The position numbers and the translations under genes were made by a program. Below, piece after piece: positions 27,427-38,798 of a stretch of 64,000 nt of DNA. Position 1 is the stretch's first letter. Each line of letters begins with the position of its first letter. Source of the DNA: Fusobacterium varium (GTDB taxonomy: Bacteria; Fusobacteriota; Fusobacteriia; Fusobacteriales; Fusobacteriaceae); the NCBI GenBank assembly GCA_002356455.1, contig AP017968.1:186001-250000 (forward strand), given 5' to 3'. Below the pieces are notes generated by a model. It searched no databases. It was not told the DNA's origin and saw nothing but the letters and a program-made list of their open reading frames with translations.

Positions 27427-28330
27427 TTTTTATTAAAAATGAATTAGAGAATATAATGGGTAGAATTTAAAATTCGTATGAAAAAATAATTTTGAAATAA
27501 AAAAAAATAAAATTTTTTTCAGCTTTTACTATTGACAAAACAAATTTTATGAGGTAATAATATATCAAGAAAAGATACATGAGTCTAGACAATAAATTGT
27601 ATCTAAAGGGGGCGAGACCAATGAAATAATTAGTATAAGAAAAAAGAACTTAAATCAAATTAAGAACTTTTTTCAGAAAAGGAAAAGATAACATTTCATA
27701 GAAATAAAAGTTAAATATTTTTATCAAAAAAAATATTTATGAGAAATCACTATCCTTAAATAGTAACTAAAGTTATTTTAGCCACTTTATAGAAATTGAT
27801 TTTTATTTCTTATTGTGAATAGGATAAATATTGTATAAAGAAATAAAAAGAGATTTTATAAAACTAAAAAACTTATTTAAATTAATGCTAAGAAATTTTT
27901 AAAATTTAGAGGAGGATACAGGGACGAGATTATATTTAACCATATATTTGGTAGAAATATATAGAGAATAATATCAGTTTATAGAGAAATATAATTTATA
28001 TAGTTCAAGAGATTCTAATCTAAAAGAATAAAATTAATAGTAGATAAATATAAATATTATTAAAGGATGGTATTTAGTTAAATCAAATTATCTAAATAAA
28101 ATCAAGGATTTAATAATAAAAATTATCTAAAATAGTAAGTTAATTTATAGAATTTATAATAATCAAAGAAATTTTTAACATTTGGAAGGACTAGTGTACT
28201 TCTAAGAAATGTGTAAATAGTTTCTTTAAAATTAATTAATAATTAAGAAAACTTAAGGATATGTGAAATAAAATTAATATAGATAGCTATAAAAAAGAGG
28301 AGGAATTTTTGAACATAGAAGAAATAAGAT
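27427..28330. other. Gene-free 0.9-kb stretch with orphan promoter and ribosome-binding signals
   Basis: No open frame of any length on either strand; stops are frequent in all six frames. There is a good promoter (TTGACA 27534-27539, TAATAT about 17 bases on), a hairpin AGATACA...TGTATCT near 27569-27602, an AAGGGGGCGAG site followed by a two-codon frame (ATG AAA TAA), and a second hairpin ending in CTTTTTT (27641-27674). Further orphan Shine-Dalgarno-like sites occur at about 27910 (GAGGAGGATA) and 28298 (GAGGAGGAA), the latter before a seven-codon TTG frame. It could be a decayed gene, or a small-RNA/leader region. Confidence 0.5.
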
Positions 28331-28331
28331 A

Positions 28332-28374
28332 GGGGGCTGTTTGATAAGTTATGAATATCAGACAGCCCTTTTTT
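28332..28374 (+). terminator. Intrinsic terminator-like hairpin in the gene-free stretch
   Basis: GGGCTGT pairs with ACAGCCC across about 20 bases and is followed by TTTTTTATTT. It implies that the region upstream is, or was, transcribed on the plus strand. Confidence 0.7.
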
Positions 28375-28479
28375 ATTTCTTAGGAAATTATAATTTGATA
28401 AATTTGTTGAAAAAATAAAAAATGTTAATTATTTTGTATTCATATTAGATATATTAATTGAATAAGATTAAAATTGACA

Positions 28480-28508
28480 GCACAAAAAAGCTGATTGTTA
28501 ATCAGCTG
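28480..28508 (-). terminator. Terminator of the IS91-like transposase
   Basis: AGCTGATT GTT AATCAGCT is a perfect 8-bp hairpin (28489-28507). On the minus strand it is followed by TTTTTTG. It ends 3 bases past the transposase stop and may also mark one IS terminus. Confidence 0.7.
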
Positions 28509-28509
28509 T

Positions 28510-29719
28510 TTAGCGATATTCTTTCCAGCAAATGGAGCCTGTATGTATATTAAAATATGATATTTTTTTAACTTTCATTCTGGCATTACATTTAAAACAA
28601 TAAAAAGGATTTACTCCAAAAGCTTTCCATATTTCAAGTTGATAAAAAGTAGAATTGGAATATTTAGAGACATATTTTCTCATGAATTTCATGATGTTTT
28701 TAAGTTCTGATTTAATATTTCTAGAATAGATTCCAAAGCGCCTAATCATTTTGAAATGTTTAGGGGGAATGTGAATAATTAATTTGGAAAGAAATGTTTC
28801 CGCATCTAAAGTAAGCTCAATTCTTTGTTTATCATCAGCAAGACTTTCATAATAGAAAGTAACCTTATTATCATAGAAATCAATAATTTTATATTCTGCG
28901 ATAGGAGCTCTTGACAGATATCTGCCAATATATTTAATTGCATAAATATTATTATTTAAATCATTTTTTGCAACATTGAAAAAGAATCTTGTATTTTTGC
29001 GATAAAGGGAGTTAGCAGCAGCATAAGCTTTAGCTTTAATTTCAGGCTTGTCATAATTTCCAGATTTAACAATATCAATAACCATTTTTTTCCATTGTCC
29101 AGCAATGGAATTAACATGAAAATATTTTTTTTTCAAGAAATTGGAAGTTTTTATTGAATCCACCTAAAGTAACAATAGCATGAATATGAGGGTTCCATTT
29201 AAGATCGCGCCCAAAGGTATGAATAACAGTAATCAATCCATAATGAATGATATCTGAGTTAGTAAAGTATTTAGAGGAATATTTTGAAATTTTATGAATT
29301 CTTTGATTTTTTGCTTTAATGTTATGAAATTGATATTTAAAAACATCATTAACAGCATAAGCAAGCTTAGTTAAAAGGTCTCTATCATAGAAGAAAAACA
29401 TTCTAAGTTCTTCAGGAATAGTAAAAAGGACACTTCTATGTTTAACATCAATAAGAGAAGTGGAAGTTTTTTCAGTTCAAACAGCAGAATAACGTTTACC
29501 GCAGGAAGGACAAAATCTAGATTTACAAGTAACTTTAATTTTATGCGCATCATGACACTTAGGGCATTGAAGAGAGAGAAAAGATTTATCAATAGAACAA
29601 GCTAAGAATTTTTGAATAGTCTGTTTAACATCCTCAAAATGTTCATTTTTAAAATATTTCTTGATTTTACCTAAAAGATTTGTTATATTGATTTTAGAGA
29701 TAATATGTTTGATTTGCAT
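28510..29719 (-). pseudogene. IS91-family transposase, broken by one stop and one frameshift
   Basis: An HUH-type transposase of about 400 codons on the minus strand. In order it shows an N-terminal zinc-binding part (LQCPKCHDAHKIKVTCKSR, then CPSCGKRY), KHRSVLFTIPEELR, the HUH metal site (HTFGRDLKWNPHIHAIVTLGG), a YIGRYLSRAPIAEYKI motif and a C-terminal CFKCNARMKV. Reading is broken by a TGA about 29475-29479 (where a Trp codon is expected, after RYSAV) and by a frameshift in a run of nine A (complement of 29125-29133, between ...NFQFLEKK and KKYFHVNS). One or both might be suppressed by slippage or readthrough, but two lesions make an inactive copy likelier. It lies just upstream of the rRNA operon. 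Confidence 0.85.
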
Positions 29720-29765
29720 GAATGTCTCCTTTGTATAATTAGGGTGGTAACTATATTATACAAAA

Positions 29766-29814
29766 AAGAGAGCTGAGTAAAACATTTTTTTTAAATGTTA
29801 CTCAGCTTTTTTTA
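29766..29814 (+). terminator. Long hairpin with T-run between the transposase and rrn promoter
   Basis: AGCTGAGTAA pairs with TTACTCAGCT, and an inner ACATTT pairs with AAATGT. A run of seven T follows on the plus strand. It may insulate the rRNA operon from upstream transcription or be one terminus of the IS91-like element; its AGCTGA outer arm recalls the hairpin at the other end. Confidence 0.6.
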
Positions 29815-29906
29815 ATTTTAAAAAATATTTTTAGCTCTTAAAGCTTAATAAAATAAAGGGTTCTTTAAAAGAATAAAAAATATTTGAAAATAATTAAAAA
29901 AAGTTG

Positions 29907-29935
29907 TTGACGGAAAGTATTATTTATGATATTAT
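29907..29935 (+). promoter_or_regulatory. rRNA operon promoter
   Basis: TTGACG (29907-29912), a 17-base spacer, TATTAT (29930-29935), with an A-rich UP-element-like stretch just upstream. A TATAAT three bases further on is an alternative -10 with a poor 20-base spacer. Confidence 0.75.
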
Positions 29936-29942
29936 AATCAAT

Positions 29943-30083
29943 GTGCCGCAGGAAAGCGGTGTGAAACACAAAACAAATCAAGCAATGAAAATAAGGACAT
30001 TAACAACAGAATAGAGAGAGATGAAAAAATCAACAAACAATAAATAGGTGTAAACAATCAGTTTAATAACTGAGTAAATAGAT
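29943..30083 (+). other. rRNA leader with the 5' half of the 16S processing stem
   Basis: The leader holds a small hairpin (CCGC AGGAAA GCGG, about 29946) and, at 29991-30026, a stretch complementary to 31604-31638 in the 16S-23S spacer. The paired regions include GAATAGAG / CTCTATTC. Together they form the double-stranded stem expected for RNase III release of pre-16S. Confidence 0.7.
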
Positions 30084-31591
<1,508 letters not shown>

Positions 31592-31762
31592 CTAAGGAGA
31601 TCATTTCTCTTTCTCTATTCTATTGATAATGTTCTTACAGCGTATAAGCGCTGGATAACTTATCAAATGGACATTGGAAACTATATAGTAGATAAATACA
31701 ATTTTAACTCTTGTTTATATAAACAGAGTTAGCTGTCAATCAAATTAAACAAAAACAAAATA
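31592..31762 (+). other. 16S-23S spacer without tRNA, carrying two processing arms
   Basis: The 171-base spacer contains no tRNA. 31604-31638 pairs with the rRNA leader (16S stem), and 31669-31694 pairs with 34696-34721 beyond the 23S gene (23S stem; 15 uninterrupted base pairs in GAAACTATATAGTAG). Confidence 0.75.
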
Positions 31763-34672
<2,910 letters not shown>

Positions 34673-34744
34673 AAAGATTGAAAAGCGCGAAAGCGTATGC
34701 TACTATATAGTTTCAAGTGTCTATTAGAAATGATAAACACACAG

Positions 34745-34861
34745 CTTGGTAAGAATAGCTGCGGGGGTACACCTGGTCCCATTCCGAACCCAGAAGTTAA
34801 GCCCGTAAACGCTGAAAGTACTTGGAGGGAAGCCTCCTGGGAGGATAGGAACTTGCCAAGC
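34745..34861 (+). rRNA. rrf: 5S ribosomal RNA
   Basis: About 117 nt, with the terminal stem CTTGG...CCAAG, the conserved loop CCATTCCGAACCCAGAAGTTAAG and the GGGAGGATAGG arm. A run of T follows directly at 34863, probably the operon's terminator with the terminal stem as hairpin. Confidence 0.95.
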
Positions 34862-34905
34862 TTTTTTCTTTGTCAAAAAAAATAAAAATATTTTAATAAA
34901 ATTAT

Positions 34906-34934
34906 TTGACAAAGTTAAGAAAATCTGATATCAT
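34906..34934 (+). promoter_or_regulatory. Promoter for the rpmG-trnW-secE-nusG operon
   Basis: TTGACA (34906-34911), 17-base spacer, TATCAT (34929-34934). It starts about 45 bases past the 5S gene. Confidence 0.75.
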
Positions 34935-34976
34935 ATTCTATGTCTTAGAAAGCAAGATAGAGTAAACTCTTTTTCA

Positions 34977-34997
34977 CCATATTGAATTACAATATGG
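34977..34997 (+). promoter_or_regulatory. Leader hairpin upstream of rpmG
   Basis: CCATATTG AATTA CAATATGG, a perfect 8-bp stem with a 5-base loop, 41 bases before the rpmG start. It may be a leader regulatory element; there is no T-run. Confidence 0.4.
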
Positions 34998-35037
34998 GAG
35001 GATCGCAAAGATACCGTTAATGAGTGGAGGTGTAAAA

Positions 35038-35190
35038 TTGAGAGTAAATATTCAATTAGAATGTACAGAGTGTAAAAGAAGAAACTATAGTACATCAAAA
35101 AATAAAAAGAACACTACTGAAAGATTAGAAATTAATAAATACTGTAAGTGGGACAAAAAAGTTACTTTACACAAAGAAACTAAAAAATAG
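35038..35190 (+). CDS. rpmG: 50S ribosomal protein L33
   Basis: A 50-residue protein read from a TTG codon after GTGGAGGTGTAAAA. It carries the L33 pattern: [20 protein letters not shown], then [20 protein letters not shown]. Two Cys pairs are partly kept (CTEC, and a single C in YCKW, so the second CxxC of the zinc form is incomplete). It heads the operon, with tRNA-Trp, secE and nusG following as in many bacteria. Short length and the TTG start make it easy to miss. Confidence 0.95.
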   Translation: MRVNIQLECTECKRRNYSTSKNKKNTTERLEINKYCKWDKKVTLHKETKK

Positions 35191-35216
35191 TTTTTTAATG
35201 TAAGTTTACAACATGC

Positions 35217-35292
35217 AGGTCAATGGCTCAATTGGTAGAGCATCGGTCTCCAAAACCGAGGGTTGGGGGTTCGAGTCCCTCTTGACCTGCCA
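35217..35292 (+). tRNA. tRNA-Trp (anticodon CCA)
   Basis: A 76-nt cloverleaf with encoded CCA. Acceptor AGGTCAA / TTGACCT, D arm GCTC...GAGC, anticodon stem TCGGT / ACCGA with loop CTCCAAA (anticodon CCA), T arm GGGGG TTCGAGT CCCTC (one G-T pair), and discriminator G. It lies between rpmG and secE on the same transcript, a classic arrangement. Confidence 0.97.
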
Positions 35293-35328
35293 TTTTTTTT
35301 ATTAAAGTCGAAAATTAAAGGTGATTTT

Positions 35329-35511
35329 ATGAATCTGTTTCAAGGAATAAAAATGGAATATTCCAAGGTTCAATGGCCTAAAAAAGAAGAGATTGTTAAT
35401 TCAACTCTTTGGGTAATTGTTATGAGCTTAGTTTTAAGCGTTTATTTGGGAGTTTTTGATTTAATTGCTTCTAGACTATTGAAAGTATTGGTATCTCTCT
35501 TTGGAGGATAA
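35329..35511 (+). CDS. secE: Preprotein translocase subunit SecE
   Basis: A 60-residue single-span subunit of the SecYEG channel. A cytoplasmic amphipathic part (FQGIKMEYSKVQWPKKEEI, with the conserved KVxWP) precedes one membrane helix (LWVIVMSLVLSVYLGVFDLIA). The ATG at 35329 follows AAAGGTGA; a longer frame from 35263 would run through the tRNA gene and is rejected. It ends four bases before nusG, whose Shine-Dalgarno lies inside its last codons. Confidence 0.96.
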   Translation: MNLFQGIKMEYSKVQWPKKEEIVNSTLWVIVMSLVLSVYLGVFDLIASRLLKVLVSLFGG

Positions 35512-35515
35512 TATA

Positions 35516-36115
35516 ATGGAAAAAACATTAGTAAAAAAATGGTTTATGATTCATACTTATTCTGGGTATGAAAAAAAAGTGAAAACTGACCTTGAGCAAA
35601 AAATAGAAACACTTGGAATAGGAGAAATAGTTACAAAGGTACTAGTTCCTGAAGAAGAGACTATTGAAGAGGTTAGAGGGAAAAAGAAAACTGTAGCCAG
35701 AAAAATATTTCCAGGATATGTTATGCTAGAAATGGTAGCAACAAGAGAGGAAAGTGAAGATGGAATAAACTTTAGAGTTGATTCTAATGCTTGGTATGTA
35801 GTGAGAAACACAAATGGAGTGACAGGTTTCGTTGGTGTTGGTTCTGACCCTATTCCTATGGAAGATGACGAAGTTGCAAATATATTCAGAGTAATTGGGT
35901 ATGATATTCCAGAGGAAGAAAAAGAAAATAAAGAAGTTGTAAAAATTAACTTTGGACTTGGTGATTTTGTAAAAATCCTTGGAGGAGGTTTTGCAGGTCA
36001 TGAAGGAAAAGTGGCAGAAATAGATATGGAACAAAAGAAAGTAAAAGTTATGATCGAAATGTTTGGGAGAATGACTCCTGTAGAAGTAGATTTTAACAGT
36101 GTTGAGAAGGCATAG
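35516..36115 (+). CDS. nusG: Transcription termination/antitermination protein NusG
   Basis: A 199-residue elongation factor that binds the RNA polymerase clamp. NGN domain: KWFMIHTYSGYEKKVKTDL, then PGYVMLEMV and NTNGVTGFVG. C-terminal KOW domain: FGLGDFVKILGGGFAGHEGKV. I chose ATG 35516 after TTGGAGGATAAT; the upstream in-frame start at 35501 lies within secE. Coupled to secE and followed by the L11 leader. Confidence 0.97.
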   Translation: MEKTLVKKWFMIHTYSGYEKKVKTDLEQKIETLGIGEIVTKVLVPEEETIEEVRGKKKTVARKIFPGYVMLEMVATREESEDGINFRVDSNAWYVVRNTNGVTGFVGVGSDPIPMEDDEVANIFRVIGYDIPEEEKENKEVVKINFGLGDFVKILGGGFAGHEGKVAEIDMEQKKVKVMIEMFGRMTPVEVDFNSVEKA

Positions 36116-36132
36116 TAAGTTATGTCTTTTTA

Positions 36133-36158
36133 GTGGGAGATGACACCGTCATTACCAC
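36133..36158 (+). promoter_or_regulatory. Leader hairpin before rplK (candidate L1 or L11 operator)
   Basis: GTGG GAG ATGAC ACC GTCAT TA CCAC: two stems with an asymmetric internal loop (GAG / TA), the kind of shape ribosomal protein L1 recognises. A related GTGG...CCAC hairpin lies before rplA. Confidence 0.45.
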
Positions 36159-36186
36159 ACAATTTATGGAGGTGTAATTAAATAAA

Positions 36187-36612
36187 ATGGCAAAAGAAGT
36201 AATTAAGATAATAAAACTACAATTACCAGCAGGTAAAGCTAATCCGGCTCCACCAGTTGGACCAGCATTAGGACAACACGGAGTTAATATTATGGAATTC
36301 TGTAAAGCGTTCAATGCAAAAACTCAAGATAAAGCTGGATGGGTAATTCCAGTAGAAATTTCTGTTTATAATGATAGATCTTTCACATTCATACTTAAAA
36401 CTCCACCTGCATCTGACTTATTAAAGAAAGCAGCAGGAATCCAATCAGCAGCTAAAAACTCTAAAAAAGAAGTTGCTGGACAAATAACAACAGCAAAATT
36501 AAGAGAGCTTGCAGAAACTAAAATGCCTGACTTAAATGCAGGATCAGTAGAAGCTGCTATGAAAATCATAGCTGGATCAGCAAGATCTATGGGAATCAAA
36601 ATAGTAGACTAG
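36187..36612 (+). CDS. rplK: 50S ribosomal protein L11
   Basis: A 141-residue protein of the GTPase-associated centre. It has the N-terminal [22 protein letters not shown] segment (thiostrepton region and site of Prm A methylation in the family) and a C-terminal RNA-binding domain ending in [13 protein letters not shown]. Expected length; ATG 36187 after ATGGAGGTG. It is the first gene of the L11-L1-L10-L7/L12 set. Confidence 0.98.
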   Translation: MAKEVIKIIKLQLPAGKANPAPPVGPALGQHGVNIMEFCKAFNAKTQDKAGWVIPVEISVYNDRSFTFILKTPPASDLLKKAAGIQSAAKNSKKEVAGQITTAKLRELAETKMPDLNAGSVEAAMKIIAGSARSMGIKIVD

Positions 36613-36670
36613 TATTTAGTAAACTAAATTAATCTGTTGTATATGGTACAAAGTACCATGGTTATATTAA

Positions 36671-36697
36671 GTGGTAGGATTAATTCCGCATCACCAC
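36671..36697 (+). promoter_or_regulatory. Leader hairpin before rplA
   Basis: GTGGT A GG ATTAATT CC GCATC ACCAC, with a stem ending in GTGG / CCAC like the hairpin upstream of rplK. Its position just before the rplA Shine-Dalgarno suggests translational control. Confidence 0.4.
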
Positions 36698-36717
36698 AAA
36701 GGGAGGAAATTAAAAAA

Positions 36718-37425
36718 ATGGCAAAACATAGAGGAAAAAAATACTTAGAAATTGCTAAGTTAATAGAAACTGGAAAGCTTTATGAAGTAAAAGAAGCTTT
36801 AGAATTAGTTTTAAAAACAAAAACTGCTAAATTTACAGAAACTGTAGAAGTTGCATTAAGACTTGGAGTAGATCCAAGACATGCTGACCAACAAGTTAGA
36901 GGAACAGTTGTCCTTCCACATGGAACAGGGAAAACTGTAAAAGTATTGGCTATAACTTCAGGAGCTAATGTTGAAAAAGCTTTAGAAGCTGGAGCTGATT
37001 ATGCAGGATCTGATGAATATATTGCTCAAATTCAACAAGGGTGGTTAGATTTTGATCTAGTTATTGCTACACCTGACATGATGCCTAAATTAGGAAGACT
37101 AGGAAAAATATTAGGAACTAAAGGATTAATGCCAAATCCAAAATCAGGAACTGTAACTCCAGATATCGCTGCTGCTGTTTCTGAATTCAAAAAAGGGAAA
37201 CTAGCATTCAGAGTAGATAAACTGGGATCAATTCATGTGCCAATTGGTAAAGCTGATTTTGCTCCTGAGAAAATTGAAGAAAACTTCAAAGCTTTCTTAG
37301 ATCAAATCACAAGATTAAAACCAGCATCTTCTAAAGGTCAATACTTGAGAACAGTTGCTGTATCACTAACAATGGGACCTGGTATAAAAATGGACCCTGC
37401 ATTAGTAGCTAAATATGTTGGATAA
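36718..37425 (+). CDS. rplA: 50S ribosomal protein L1
   Basis: A 235-residue ribosomal stalk protein that in many bacteria also represses its own operon. Domain I begins [17 protein letters not shown]; a conserved [29 protein letters not shown] stretch binds RNA (here [17 protein letters not shown] and [13 protein letters not shown]). ATG 36718 follows GGGAGGAAATT; the longer frame from 36637 crosses the leader hairpin. It ends before the L10 leader. Confidence 0.98.
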   Translation: MAKHRGKKYLEIAKLIETGKLYEVKEALELVLKTKTAKFTETVEVALRLGVDPRHADQQVRGTVVLPHGTGKTVKVLAITSGANVEKALEAGADYAGSDEYIAQIQQGWLDFDLVIATPDMMPKLGRLGKILGTKGLMPNPKSGTVTPDIAAAVSEFKKGKLAFRVDKLGSIHVPIGKADFAPEKIEENFKAFLDQITRLKPASSKGQYLRTVAVSLTMGPGIKMDPALVAKYVG

Positions 37426-37439
37426 ATAATTTAATATAG

Positions 37440-37588
37440 ATCCAAACCAAAGACCGTAGGTGGTTTAAACCTTAATTACCCTACCGAGGTTGGAAGCAGG
37501 TTTCGCTAGCCTCATAGTGTGATTTCAACCTCCGTTCCATTCTTTGGCACGGAGGTAATTTTTAAGAAAAGAGGAGGTGAAAAAATAA
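37440..37588 (+). promoter_or_regulatory. L10 ribosomal protein leader
   Basis: A GC-richer, highly structured leader before rplJ. It contains CCAAAGACCGTAGGTGG, the ACCCTACCGAGG stretch, a GGTTGGAAGCAGGTTTCGC-type segment and a terminal hairpin (CCTCCG...CGGAGG). This matches the L10_leader pattern bound by L10(L12)4. The pattern match is from memory. Confidence 0.8.
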
Positions 37589-38101
37589 ATGGCAACTCAA
37601 GCAAAAATAGATCACGTAGCTGAACTAGTAGAAAAAATTAAAAAAGCTCAATCAGTAGTATTAGTTGATTATCAAGGAATCAGTGTTAATGACGAAACTG
37701 CATTGAGAAAAAAAATGAGAGAAGCTGGTGCTGAATATCTAGTAACTAAAAATAGATTATTCAAAATAGCTCTTAAAGAAGCAGGTGTTGAGGATTCTTT
37801 TGAAGATATTTTGGAAGGAACTACAGCTTTCGCTTTTGGATACAATGATCCAGTAGCTCCTGCAAAAATCGCTTTTGATTTAGCAAAAGATAAGGCTAAA
37901 GCAAAACAAAATATTTTCAAAATAAAAGGTGGAGTTTTAACAGGAAAAAGAGTTGAGGCTGAAGGAGTAGAAGCTCTTGCTAAATTACCTTCAAGAGATC
38001 AATTACTTTCTATGTTACTTAACTCAATGCTTGGACCAATCAGAAAACTTGCTTATGCAACTGTCGCTATCGCTGATAAAAAAGAAGCAGCAGCTGAATA
38101 A
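37589..38101 (+). CDS. rplJ: 50S ribosomal protein L10
   Basis: A 170-residue stalk base protein that carries L7/L12 dimers. Signature: VAELVEKIKKAQSVVLVDYQG, VTKNRLFKIAL, FGYNDPVAPAKIAFDLAK. The C-terminal helix (LLNSMLGPIRKLAYATVAIADK) binds L12. Start ATG 37589 after AGAGGAGGTGAAAAA. It is autoregulated by the leader above. Confidence 0.98.
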   Translation: MATQAKIDHVAELVEKIKKAQSVVLVDYQGISVNDETALRKKMREAGAEYLVTKNRLFKIALKEAGVEDSFEDILEGTTAFAFGYNDPVAPAKIAFDLAKDKAKAKQNIFKIKGGVLTGKRVEAEGVEALAKLPSRDQLLSMLLNSMLGPIRKLAYATVAIADKKEAAAE

Positions 38102-38192
38102 TTAAAGAGTTTAATTGGCTTAATTAACGAAATAAAGTAATAATTATAATAAATCACAAATTTGTGTATAAAAACTAAGGAGGAAACAATAA

Positions 38193-38558
38193 ATGGCATT
38201 CGATAGAGAAAAATTTATAGCTGAATTAGAAGCTATGACTGTTTTAGAATTAAAAGATTTAGTAAGCGCATTAGAAGAGCACTTCGGTGTAACTGCAGCA
38301 GCTCCAGTAGCAGTAGCAGGACCAGCAGTAGCAGAAGCTGCTGAAGAAAAAACTGAATTTGATGTAGTATTAACTGCAGCAGGACCTAACAAAATTGCGG
38401 TAATCAAAGAAGTAAGAGGAATTACTGGATTAGGGTTAAAAGAAGCTAAAGAATTAGTTGATAATGGTGGAAAACTTAAGGAAGCTGTTTCTAAAGAAGA
38501 AGCTGAAGCAGTAAAAGAAAAATTAACTGCAGCAGGAGCTACAGTAGAAGTTAAATAA
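38193..38558 (+). CDS. rplL: 50S ribosomal protein L7/L12
   Basis: A 121-residue stalk protein. The N-terminal dimerisation domain ([22 protein letters not shown]), an Ala/Pro-rich hinge ([18 protein letters not shown]) and a C-terminal factor-binding domain ([38 protein letters not shown]) are all present. The start follows AAGGAGGAAAC. It is followed by an attenuator/terminator. Confidence 0.98.
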   Translation: MAFDREKFIAELEAMTVLELKDLVSALEEHFGVTAAAPVAVAGPAVAEAAEEKTEFDVVLTAAGPNKIAVIKEVRGITGLGLKEAKELVDNGGKLKEAVSKEEAEAVKEKLTAAGATVEVK

Positions 38559-38610
38559 TTGATTGGACTTTTAATTTTAAACTAAAAATCTTATTTAATT
38601 AAAAAAAATA

Positions 38611-38638
38611 GGCACTCTTAACCAGAGTGCCTTTTTAC
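38611..38638 (+). terminator. Terminator/attenuator between rplL and rpoB
   Basis: GGCACTCT TAACC AGAGTGCC, an 8-bp stem followed by TTTTT. Partial read-through here typically sets the ratio of L12 to RNA polymerase subunits. Confidence 0.85.
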
Positions 38639-38673
38639 TAATTATTAAGGATAACTTAAAAGTATAAATTGTA

Positions 38674-38689
38674 TTACATCATGATGTAA
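38674..38689. promoter_or_regulatory. 16-base palindrome upstream of rpoB
   Basis: TTACATCATGATGTAA is a perfect palindrome about 110 bases before the rpoB start. A regulator-binding site is possible; nothing else supports it. Confidence 0.3.
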
Positions 38690-38798
38690 ATTTTTGTTTT
38701 GGAACAGTGATAATTAATCATTTGGAAATAGATTTTAGCCTTTTATTTTCAAGTGATTAGGTATTAAACTTTAAAGAATTAGTAAGGGGTGTGAATTA

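Noticed and set aside
27427-28330. Riboswitch (fluoride, guanidine, c-di-GMP)
   Set aside because: Hairpins are present but none matched a consensus I could recall with confidence.
28488-29812. Terminal inverted repeats of a DDE-type insertion sequence
   Set aside because: The two AGCTGA hairpins are not inverted copies of each other, and the protein is an HUH type, which lacks such repeats; they read as hairpin ends or terminators.
31592-31762. tRNA-Ile or tRNA-Ala in the 16S-23S spacer
   Set aside because: The 171-base spacer has no cloverleaf; it is made up of processing-stem arms.
35263-35328. N-terminal extension of SecE through the tRNA-Trp gene
   Set aside because: The extra codons translate the tRNA T-arm and acceptor; a good Shine-Dalgarno precedes ATG 35329.
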